From: an uncultured Acidobacteriaceae bacterium
GTDB taxonomy: Bacteria; Acidobacteriota; Terriglobia; Terriglobales; Acidobacteriaceae
Assembly (NCBI GenBank): GCA_937879855.1
Contig: CALFMO010000007.1
Span: 124,001-188,000, forward strand
Direction: 5' to 3'
DNA length: 64,000 nt
The position numbers were made by a program, and so were the translations under genes. Shown here in pieces: positions 40,449 through 47,558 of this stretch (within the stretch, counting starts at the first letter, position 1; the number at the start of each line of letters is the position of its first letter). The notes under the pieces were generated by a model. That model was not told where the DNA came from. It was given only the letters and a program-made list of their open reading frames with translations, and did no database searches.

Positions 40449-40505
40449 CCTACTCGCCAGTACCTCCAATTGAAAGTTGGCTGCTGGAATGGCGATTTGT
40501 GAGAG

Positions 40506-40853
40506 CTATCCAAATCGTTTCTTGTAGGCGTCCACTTGGTGTCGAAATAGTTCAGCATACGGCGGATTAGTAACACCGTTGAGATAGACTTCGATTCCTG
40601 CTTCGCCGAGTTCAGGGCTGAAGTCGATGATTTGGATACCGCCACTGCACTCGATTGGCGGGCCTCCCGCGACCCAGACCGTGAGTCCCGGAATTGATAC
40701 CCAGTGTTCTCGATGCTTAACGCAGTAGGGCTGGATGGAAGCGTAGGCGGGGGTAGGCACAAACCGACCAGACGCAACACACATTGACGGGTCGCCTCCT
40801 TCAAGTTCAGAGAACCCGATGATCTCGCTCCCAAGTTTGATCTCGAAGCGCAT
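40506..40853 (-). CDS. hypothetical protein
   Basis: 115 aa. EIIGFSELEGGDPSMCVASG, then FVPTPAYASIQP, then a beta-rich segment. The (I)G-S-LE-GDP-M-VA-G-F-P--AY--IQP pattern is one I recall in scattered proteobacterial proteins of unknown function. No catalytic motif visible. Confidence 0.6.
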   Translation of the reverse strand: MRFEIKLGSEIIGFSELEGGDPSMCVASGRFVPTPAYASIQPYCVKHREHWVSIPGLTVWVAGGPPIECSGGIQIIDFSPELGEAGIEVYLNGVTNPPYAELFRHQVDAYKKRFG

Positions 40854-41183
40854 ACCTGGGGTACAGAATCACATCTGAGGAACTGCTCCCGAAAAGTGTG
40901 TAATTGGAACAGACACCATTTTAGCTGCTAAACGTGGCCGCCCACTGTCCCTCGGGCCGTTACGTTCCACAAGATAAGCAACGCGAATAAACGTGCTGAG
41001 TATTCTTCCCGAATTGGGAATTCTGATTGTGGCAGCCGGACACCAAACACAGCAACGGCTACTCAGAGCGAGCTTGGCCTCATTCTTTGACCGGTATGTC
41101 ATTTGGCAATTGGTTCGACCGAGCGAGTCGTAAAGGGAGTAAGCTCTAATTGTCCGATTAGAAATTGGTCGGGGTTGGTGCGT

Positions 41184-41384
41184 GTGGCGGAAGTTCGACT
41201 GCAAGAAGGCGAGTCAGTGGAGAACGCCCTCCGGCGCTTCAAGCGCAAGGTTCAGGCAGAAAACATCATCGGAGATGTAAAACGTCACTCCTACTATTTA
41301 AAGCCGGGCGAAAAGCGGCGACTGAAGCAAGCTTTGGCGCGAAAGCGTGCGCGAAAAAAACTTCGTAGAGACTTCTCAGATTGA
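41184..41384 (+). CDS. rpsU: ribosomal protein bS21 homolog
   Basis: 66 aa from GTG 41184. EVRLQEGESVENALRRFKRK, then VQAENIIGDVKRHSYYLKPG and EKRRLKQALARKRARKKLRR carry the bS21 pattern (V-----E--E-ALRRFKR---, then --KR---Y-KP---R). Position inside the element, not in a host rpsU-dnaG-type locus, marks it as mobile. bS21 is the ribosomal protein most often found on phages and may bias translation initiation towards element mRNAs. Confidence 0.85.
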   Translation: MAEVRLQEGESVENALRRFKRKVQAENIIGDVKRHSYYLKPGEKRRLKQALARKRARKKLRRDFSD

Positions 41385-41387
41385 TGG

Positions 41388-41491
41388 TTAAAAATTCCTA
41401 ACCGGCTCCCGCACGGGTCTGTTGCCAGCCAAGCAGCTTTTTCCGGGCTCCGGATTGTTGTTTCTTCGCGTCTCTTCGCACGTTTCTGCAT
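41388..41491 (-). pseudogene. fragment of a MerR-like HTH gene
   Basis: Starts QKRAKRREETT; the DNA around the start (TTTCTGCATAACGATCTAA) closely matches that of the 36856 gene (TTTCGGCATAACGATCTAA). Similarity fades after about 15 codons. Confidence 0.5.
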
Positions 41492-41497
41492 AACGAT

Positions 41498-42202
41498 CTA
41501 AGCAAACAATTGCCCCTGTGGAGGCGCTTCTAGTTCGACTCGTGTCGAGCACTCGGCATCGTCGTTCGCAACCTGATTGACTCGATTGCTGACGGGATAG
41601 GCTCGCATCGCCCGAGCATCGTACGGCTTCAACATTCCCGTCACCGCCGCCACGTTGGTCATCCCTGGGTCGAGCCACAGATCATAATTGCTCGGATCGA
41701 GAATGACTGGCATTCGGTCATGAATGGCAGTGGTCACCGCATTCGGAGTCGTAGTCAGAATCGAGCAAGACTTGATCCACGTTCTGTTAGGGTCTTTCCA
41801 GCGATCCCACAGCCCTGCGAAGGCGAATAATTCTCCGTCATTGACTTCAAAACAGTAAGGCTGTTTCGCCTTGCCCGTTCGCGCCCATTCGTAAAACCCG
41901 TCTGCCGGGACGAGACATCTGCGACTGGCCAAAGCATCACGGAATGCTGGCTTCGTCGCCGCTGTTTCCGATCTCGCGTTAATCATGCCAGCAGACCCAC
42001 ACGCGTCTTTCGCCCACGAGGGAATGAGTCCCCAGCGGACTACCGACAGCTCGCGGCGTGGTTCCTTCGGATGCTGACGAATGATCGGCACAGGTTGGGT
42101 CGGGGCAACGTTGTGGCGAGGATTCCATTCCTCCTCTCCGGAGGCGTCGAAATATTCCTCTACGAGTTGCTTTCGTCGCGACAGTCGGTATCGACCGCAC
42201 AT
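41498..42202 (-). CDS. SOS-response-associated peptidase (SRAP, YedK/HMCES family)
   Basis: 234 aa. Catalytic Cys2 in MCGRYRL, NVAPTQPVPIIR, RWGLIPSWAK, INARSETAATKPAFR (Asn and Glu), CLVPADGFYEW (Glu) and ILTTTPNAVTTAIHDRMPVIL (catalytic His) are all in place. SRAP proteins crosslink to abasic sites in single-stranded DNA and protect them. A TATAAT box ends 8 bp before the ATG, suggesting a leaderless message. Full length, in contrast to the truncated copy at 37545. Confidence 0.92.
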   Translation of the reverse strand: MCGRYRLSRRKQLVEEYFDASGEEEWNPRHNVAPTQPVPIIRQHPKEPRRELSVVRWGLIPSWAKDACGSAGMINARSETAATKPAFRDALASRRCLVPADGFYEWARTGKAKQPYCFEVNDGELFAFAGLWDRWKDPNRTWIKSCSILTTTPNAVTTAIHDRMPVILDPSNYDLWLDPGMTNVAAVTGMLKPYDARAMRAYPVSNRVNQVANDDAECSTRVELEAPPQGQLFA

Positions 42203-42362
42203 GCCCGAAGATTATACTTTGGGCGAAATATTTATTGGGGAACGTAATCACCCAAGCTTGGTGCCGGAATAGTATGGTTCGCTTTTGGAATACAGTAAAG
42301 CTTACTCTAGGGTAACGTGCAAAAAACGGGAACAAAACTTGGAGTGTATCCGTAAAGGGATC

Positions 42363-42719
42363 ATGCGATATCAATCCAGCGTGATGATCGGCAACCTTCC
42401 CGTGATCTCGGTTGCGTTCGGCCCTGACGCTCAGTCCAACCAAAATCGCGGGCGCGCCGTAGGCTTGGTGGCGGTCGGCGACGTAGCCGTGGGCATCATT
42501 GCCGTCGGCGCGATTGCGGCAGGGGTGATCGCAGTCGGAGGCTTGGGATTCGGGGTCGTCAGCGTCGGCGGGTTGGCTTTGGGCTTAGTGGCCTTGGGAG
42601 GACTCGCGGTCGGAGGAGTAGCAGTAGGTGGGCTGGCCGCCGGTCTCCGTTCCCTGGGAGGCTTGGCGATAGGCCCACATCCGGAGGGCGGGTTGCGGAT
42701 TTACTGGCCAACGTCGTGA
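42363..42719 (+). CDS. glycine-zipper pentapeptide-like repeat protein
   Basis: 118 aa. After about 32 residues comes a run of 14 or so (A/V)G-x-x-(A/V) units (VGLVAVGDVAVGIIAVGAIA, AGVIAVGGLGFGVVSVGG, LALGLVALGGLAVGGVAVGG) and a short C-terminus. The five-residue G period suggests a membrane-embedded glycine zipper or a beta-helix. Similar AVGG-repeat proteins exist in many bacteria without known function. Confidence 0.65.
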   Translation: MRYQSSVMIGNLPVISVAFGPDAQSNQNRGRAVGLVAVGDVAVGIIAVGAIAAGVIAVGGLGFGVVSVGGLALGLVALGGLAVGGVAVGGLAAGLRSLGGLAIGPHPEGGLRIYWPTS

Positions 42720-43012
42720 CGCTTGGATCGTGACGCGTGGCTTTGCCTGCGAGGATCACGACCCGCCAGCGCCAAGGCAACGAAATTGACGGCAGCGATG
42801 CCTAATTTTTCGGATACCCCCTCTGCGCGTCGTTTTGCAAGGAAGTCTCTAAGTTGCGAGGCAAATTCCAAGGTCGCAACGCGCTGCCTACCTGCATCTG
42901 TTACGTTCATAAACCTCCTCCCTTCTCTTAACTCGTTCCATGCCGGATGTGACGAAATATCAATGACTGGCGGTTCGCGCTCGATTGTTATTTGCGGGAC
43001 GGGGCTTGTCAA
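42701..43012 (-). CDS. hypothetical protein
   Basis: 103 aa from a TTG 43012, start uncertain. WNELREGRRFMNVTDAGRQR and EKLGIAAVNFVALALAG; not recognised. It overlaps both neighbours. Confidence 0.4.
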   Translation of the reverse strand: MTSPVPQITIEREPPVIDISSHPAWNELREGRRFMNVTDAGRQRVATLEFASQLRDFLAKRRAEGVSEKLGIAAVNFVALALAGRDPRRQSHASRSKRHDVGQ

Positions 43013-43091
43013 AAAGCTTGTGAATCAGCTCCAGCCCCTCCCGTTGATCTTCTTCCGACATCAGTGAGAAAGCCCTAATCGTGCCCTTCAT
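42960..43091 (-). CDS. 43-aa small protein
   Basis: KGTIRAFSLMSEEDQREGLE then LIHKLFDKPRPANNN. It overlaps the start of the 43012 gene, so probably translationally linked. Confidence 0.4.
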   Translation of the reverse strand: MKGTIRAFSLMSEEDQREGLELIHKLFDKPRPANNNRARTASH

Positions 43092-43149
43092 TTGCTCTAC
43101 TCTCCTTCGCCCGATTATGAACTTAAAGGCCGTATAAAATTTGGGACGC

Positions 43150-43187
43150 CTCAAAAATAGCCCGCTCCCCAAGTCGGAAAGCGGGCT
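43150..43187 (-). terminator. terminator of the 43194 gene
   Basis: AGCCCGCT (43159-43166) and AGCGGGCT (43180-43187); on the minus strand followed by ATTTTTG. Confidence 0.8.
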
Positions 43188-43193
43188 GTTATC

Positions 43194-43565
43194 TCAACAC
43201 TTGCCAGCGTCGCCCGCCTTCGCCGCCCGTTCTAGCCACTCTGGGTACAGATCATTCACGAACGACGCAGCAAGGCTCTTAATCGACACTATATTGTCGC
43301 TACGATATTGCTCAACGAGGTCCTGTGACCGCTCACAGAAGGAAAGGAATGTCGTTAGATTGACCCTCCCTTTGCCCACCAGTTTGTCATAGCAGATCGA
43401 CGCGGCCCAAAGATACGTCGCGTACTCAACTGCACCGTTCCGAGTTCCGTCCCAACTGCTCCCCCGACTGATGAGGAAATCGGTCATCGCCGGAACCAAC
43501 AATTCTATCGGTCGCACAGTTGTTGTTGAGGATTTACGCCCACTGCTAGCGAGTTGTTTTGCCAT
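43194..43565 (-). CDS. hypothetical protein
   Basis: 123 aa with GGGGGGA upstream. Helical: TVRPIELLVPAMTDFLISRG, AVEYATYLWAASICYDKLVG, NLTTFLSFCERSQDLVEQYR. Not recognised. Confidence 0.5.
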   Translation of the reverse strand: MAKQLASSGRKSSTTTVRPIELLVPAMTDFLISRGSSWDGTRNGAVEYATYLWAASICYDKLVGKGRVNLTTFLSFCERSQDLVEQYRSDNIVSIKSLAASFVNDLYPEWLERAAKAGDAGKC

Positions 43566-43657
43566 TATGTCCCCCCAAGGGACTCCTAGATTTTGAACAT
43601 CCTACTCGAACACCTTTTTAAAAGGCCGAATTTGGGGCGCTTTCAAAAAATGCTGCT

Positions 43658-43987
43658 CTACTTGCGTATCTCTTGCTCTTTACGTAGCTCAACAAGTGCA
43701 GTCTTTAATGAAGTCTGAAACTCTTCTTCCATGTCTTTGATAGTGCCTTTTGTGACCTCTGCCTTCAGCGTTTTCAACCCACAACGCTTTGCAGCTTCGA
43801 CACGGTGAAAACCGTCTTGCAGGAAATAGTTTTCACCATCGAAGCGTACCTGGATCAAAGGTAGTGTTTCTCGGTGTTTAATTTTGTTGACGTACTCAAT
43901 TACCTTTTCCCGGTCCAATACCTCAGGTAGTTGAAAATCGAGTCGAATGTTGCTAATTGAGACGCGTTTGATCAGTGGTGTACTCAT
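43658..43987 (-). CDS. ParB/Srx-fold protein
   Basis: 109 aa from ATG 43987 (GAGGGTGAG upstream). LPLIQVRFDGENYFLQDGFHRVEAAKRCG is the ParB-N motif (P--V---G--Y-L-DG-HR--A---G). It lacks the HTH and dimer domains of full ParB, so it could be a CTPase or nuclease-like stand-alone unit. Its upstream side contains the right arm-site pair, so it is the last gene before attR. Confidence 0.7.
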   Translation of the reverse strand: MSTPLIKRVSISNIRLDFQLPEVLDREKVIEYVNKIKHRETLPLIQVRFDGENYFLQDGFHRVEAAKRCGLKTLKAEVTKGTIKDMEEEFQTSLKTALVELRKEQEIRK

Positions 43988-44016
43988 TTGCTCACCCTCG
44001 AAAAACGCTACCACAT

Positions 44017-44038
44017 CCGTTGCACAAACCGTTGCACA
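44017..44038. repeat. right arm-type site pair (CCGTTGCACA x2)
   Basis: CCGTTGCACA at 44017-44026 and 44029-44038, matching the pair at 7355-7375 and lying about 96 bp inside attR. Confidence 0.7.
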
Positions 44039-44133
44039 ACTCGCCCCAACTGAGAGCACTTTGCCCCAATTTAGAGCCCTTCGTTCCGATGTATGTGATT
44101 GAATCCGCTAGGTAGGACGATCAGTACAGCGAT

Positions 44134-44171
44134 TTAAAAGGGCATTGCTCTACCAACTGAGCTACGCGCCC
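44134..44171. repeat. attR core, stranded 5' half of tRNA-Lys
   Basis: Identical to 7273-7310. It encodes tRNA nucleotides 38 to 1 on the minus strand; the 3' half is absent. This is the original 5' end with its own upstream region. Confidence 0.95.
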
Positions 44172-44499
44172 CACAATTACTTAACATAACACAATCAAAA
44201 GCAGTTACGCGGAGTCCCGCAAGGAAAACCTCATCCTTGCGAATCGCTGGCAGTTCTCGTGGTACTTCGTCCCTAAATGCGCAAGTCTAGTGGGGCGCAC
44301 GAATCACCGTAACGGATCGCAGCCTGTTATCGAGGAACACTTTCGTGAACGCGAAACAGCTGGTATCCGCATCCATACAGATTTCTAGCCCGCTTTTTTA
44401 TCTTAAAGCATCACGGAATCGTGCTGAATTCAGACCATTGGTGTTAAGATTCGGTTACTACGCGCTCCCCGGCGCTTGCGGCCAGACGCAAACCAGAGT
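44172..44499. other. host intergenic region next to attR
   Basis: The original upstream region of tRNA-Lys (leftward) and of the kinase gene (rightward). An AT-rich stretch just beyond attR (TATGTTAAG on the minus strand) may hold the old tRNA promoter. The in-frame TTG at 44476 is an alternative kinase start. Confidence 0.5.
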
Positions 44500-47400
44500 A
44501 TGAGCGACTCCAAAAGTAGTGGAAGGGATTCGGAGAGTCCGACGTCAGTGCCTGACGGACGTTCCGTGGCGGCCGCGATGCTCCGACTACGACCACGAGT
44601 CGCGAGTTCGGATGCAAACACCATTGCTTCGCCGGGATCGTTGCCGGCGGATGTTCCCACCGTGATTGGCAGTATTCATCCTGCTCCCTCGGATGCGCCC
44701 ACTCTACCGGACGCTCGCGCCGTGGGAAGCTCGCTGCCACCAAGGCCTCGCACTGCCGTCTCTCAGCTTCCTGCTTTGTTTCCGGGAATAATGCTTGGCG
44801 GACGTTATGAAATTCTCCAGACGATCGGTGAAGGCGGCATGGGGACCGTTTACAAGGCCGAGGACCGGGAACTGGGCCGCACTGTCGCGCTGAAGGTGAT
44901 TCGCCCCGAACTGGCCTGCACTCCGGGGATTCTGCAGCGCTTCAAGCAGGAGATCGTTCTTGCCAGTAAAGTTACCGATCGCAATATCATCCGCATCTAC
45001 GATCTGGGGGATGCGGACGGCATCAAGTTCATCACCATGGAGTTCGTTGAAGGGGAGGACTTGCGCCATCTCCTGCATCGCCAAGGCAAGCTACCGGCAG
45101 CCGAGGCGGTGGACTTGATGGAACAGGTGGTCAGCGGCCTGCGGGCGGCTCACCGCGTGGGCATCCTTCATCGAGATCTGAAACCGGGAAATATTATGCG
45201 CGCTGTCGATGGCCGGGTGCTGGTCATGGACTTCGGACTCGCCCGCTCGATGCAGGGCGACGGTATGACGCGGACGGGCGCAATGCTCGGGACGATGGAG
45301 TATATGTCTCCCGAGCAGGCCCAGGCGAAAGAACTGGATGCGCGTTCCGATATCTTTACCGTGGGCCTGATTCTTTACGAACTGCTCACCGGCATCATGC
45401 CTTATCACGCCGATAGCGCAATCGCGAGCTTGCTCAAACGAACGCAACAGCGGGCAATTCCGATTTCGGACGTCGACAAGAACATTCCAGGAGCTCTCAG
45501 CAACATTGTGAGCAAATGCCTGGAGCGCGACCCCGCGCTTCGCTATCAGAATGCGGATGAACTGCTTAGCGATCTTTGGGCCTGGCAGGGAAAAAGCGGC
45601 AAGGTCTCGGCCTCCTCTACCCAGTTGCGGATGAATCGTATTCGCGAAATGCGGTGGCTGCGTTTTGCAGCCGTTGCAGTCCTGGTTGGAGTTTTGCTGG
45701 CCGGTGCGGTCTGGTATTTGGGCAAGCGGAATACTGCCGCACAAAAAGTTCATGATCCAGTGTCGATACTGGTCGCGGACTTTCAGAACAACACCTCCGA
45801 TTCCGTATTCGACGGCACGCTCGAGCCGACTTTCAACCTTGCGCTGGAAGGTGCGTCTTTCATCAACGCCTACAGCCGGGGAGATGCGCGGAAGGCTGCA
45901 GCGTTACTCAAGCCGGGAGTAACGTCGCTGGACGAGTCGCTAGCCCGTTTGGTTGCTCAGCGGGAAGGAGTGAGTACGGTCGTCAGCGGGTCGATCAGCC
46001 TGGAGCGACAGGGGTACAAGATCACGGCCCGGGCGGTGGATTCGGTGACCGGCAACCTCATCTCCACGCAGCAGATCAGCGTCCAGAACAAGGATGATGT
46101 CTTGCATTCGGTGGAAGTACTCGCCGCTAAACTTCGACAGGTACTTGGCGATTCCACGCCAGAGTCGGCGCAGATGCTGCAAATGGCGACCTTCAGTTCG
46201 AGTTCGCTGGACGCATCCCACGAATATGCGCTCGGTCGTGACCTCTCTGACAAAGGAAATTATGAAGAGGCCGCCAAGTACTACCGCCGGGCGATCGAAC
46301 TCGACCCCAATATGGGTCGTGCCTACGCCGCCCTGGCGAATCTGGAGAACAACACTGGACAAACCACTGACGCAGCCAAGTACTACGACATGGCAATGAC
46401 TCGCATCGATCGTATGAGCGATCGCGAGAAGTATCGTACACGCGCCGAATATTTTCTGTTCAAACGCGAGCCGCGTGAGGCGATTCAGCAATACAACGCG
46501 CTTGTGAAGCAATTTCCCGGCGATACGTCAGCACACTCGAACCTGGCGCTCGCCTATTTCGAAATGCGTGATTTTCCCATGGCGCTGCAGGAGGGCCGGC
46601 TGGCAGTGCAGTATGCGGGAAAGTCGGTGTTGGAACGGAACAATCTTGCCCTGTTCGCGATTTATGCGGGGGATTTTGCGACCGGCGAGAAGTATGCCCA
46701 GGAAGTGATTCAGCAGGAACCTGCGTACCTTGGCGGCGCGGCCTTCGGCGCTCTTGCCATGGCGCAGATGGGAGAAGGCCATTTAGAAGATACCCGCCAG
46801 ACTTACCAGAAGCTCGCGGCCGTGGGCACCCGGGGAACTTCGATGTCCAAGCTAGGCTTGGCCGACCTCGCTTTGTACCAGGCCAATGCGATTGAAGCCA
46901 TCCCAATCCTGGAGGGCGGAATAAAAGAAGACTTGGAGAATAAAGACCCAGGCGCGGCTGCAGTCAAGTCGGTTGCGCTCGCACAGGCGTACTTGCTTGC
47001 TGGTCGTAATCCGCAGGCCGTCGCCGCGGCGGACAAGGCTATGGCATTGGATAAGCAACCTTCGATTTTGCATGCTGCCGGGACGATCCTCTCCGAAGCT
47101 GGCCAGGCTGCCAAGGCGCAATCGGTGGCCTCGCAGCTGGAATCGAGCCTTGATTCGGAACCGCAGCTCTACGGGAAACTGCTGGAGGGAAAGATTGCGC
47201 TCGACCGCGGCAACGCAAGAAAGGCAGTCTTAATTCTCAAAGAGGCCGGGCAGAAGACTGATACCTGGATCGGGCACTTACTCCTGGGCCAGTCCTTTCT
47301 TGAGGCCGGTATGTATCCCGAGGCGAGTTCTGAAATCGAGATCTGCCTCAAGCGACCCGGAGAGGCCTCCGCCCTGTACCTTGACGATGTCCCCACCTTC

Positions 47401-47550
47401 CGGCTCTTGCCTCCCGTCTACTACTACATGGGACGAGTGCAGGAGGCGCTGAAGAGTCCGGCCGCAGCGGACTCCTACCGCTCCTTCCTTGCCATACAAG
47501 AAAAGGGCACCAGCCTGATCGTGGCTGATGCCCGGAAACGCACCAGGTAA
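44500..47550 (+). CDS. Ser/Thr protein kinase with C-terminal TPR domain
   Basis: 1016 aa from the ATG at 44500. A disordered N-terminus of about 95 residues precedes a Hanks-type kinase: GEGGMGTVYKA (P-loop), VALKVI (Lys), HRDLKPGN (catalytic loop), DFGLA and GTMEYMSPEQ. One membrane helix follows (LRFAAVAVLVGVLLAGAVWYL). The extracytoplasmic part has a TolB-like adenylate-cyclase-associated segment (VSILVADFQNNT) and many TPRs (EEAAKYYRRAIELDPNMGRA). Typical of acidobacterial sensor kinases. First host gene on the right. Confidence 0.93.
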   Translation: MSDSKSSGRDSESPTSVPDGRSVAAAMLRLRPRVASSDANTIASPGSLPADVPTVIGSIHPAPSDAPTLPDARAVGSSLPPRPRTAVSQLPALFPGIMLGGRYEILQTIGEGGMGTVYKAEDRELGRTVALKVIRPELACTPGILQRFKQEIVLASKVTDRNIIRIYDLGDADGIKFITMEFVEGEDLRHLLHRQGKLPAAEAVDLMEQVVSGLRAAHRVGILHRDLKPGNIMRAVDGRVLVMDFGLARSMQGDGMTRTGAMLGTMEYMSPEQAQAKELDARSDIFTVGLILYELLTGIMPYHADSAIASLLKRTQQRAIPISDVDKNIPGALSNIVSKCLERDPALRYQNADELLSDLWAWQGKSGKVSASSTQLRMNRIREMRWLRFAAVAVLVGVLLAGAVWYLGKRNTAAQKVHDPVSILVADFQNNTSDSVFDGTLEPTFNLALEGASFINAYSRGDARKAAALLKPGVTSLDESLARLVAQREGVSTVVSGSISLERQGYKITARAVDSVTGNLISTQQISVQNKDDVLHSVEVLAAKLRQVLGDSTPESAQMLQMATFSSSSLDASHEYALGRDLSDKGNYEEAAKYYRRAIELDPNMGRAYAALANLENNTGQTTDAAKYYDMAMTRIDRMSDREKYRTRAEYFLFKREPREAIQQYNALVKQFPGDTSAHSNLALAYFEMRDFPMALQEGRLAVQYAGKSVLERNNLALFAIYAGDFATGEKYAQEVIQQEPAYLGGAAFGALAMAQMGEGHLEDTRQTYQKLAAVGTRGTSMSKLGLADLALYQANAIEAIPILEGGIKEDLENKDPGAAAVKSVALAQAYLLAGRNPQAVAAADKAMALDKQPSILHAAGTILSEAGQAAKAQSVASQLESSLDSEPQLYGKLLEGKIALDRGNARKAVLILKEAGQKTDTWIGHLLLGQSFLEAGMYPEASSEIEICLKRPGEASALYLDDVPTFRLLPPVYYYMGRVQEALKSPAAADSYRSFLAIQEKGTSLIVADARKRTR

Positions 47551-47558
47551 TCCGCAGC

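Larger units (their letters stand above)
7273..44171. mobile_element. integrated element (prophage/satellite-like island) in the 5' half of tRNA-Lys
   Basis: About 36.9 kb bounded by an exact 38-bp direct repeat of tRNA-Lys, with a tyrosine integrase 69 bp inside the left end. It carries a KGG-type protein, AlpA-like HTH, replication-initiator-like gene, sigma-like gene, unknown large proteins, small zinc ribbons, bS21, DNA ligase and SRAP genes. No terminase, portal, capsid or tail gene is recognisable. Gene density of very short ORFs and the dispersed TTGTACG palindromes set it apart from both flanks. It may be a satellite, a diverged or decayed phage, or an unnamed integrative element. Confidence 0.93.
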
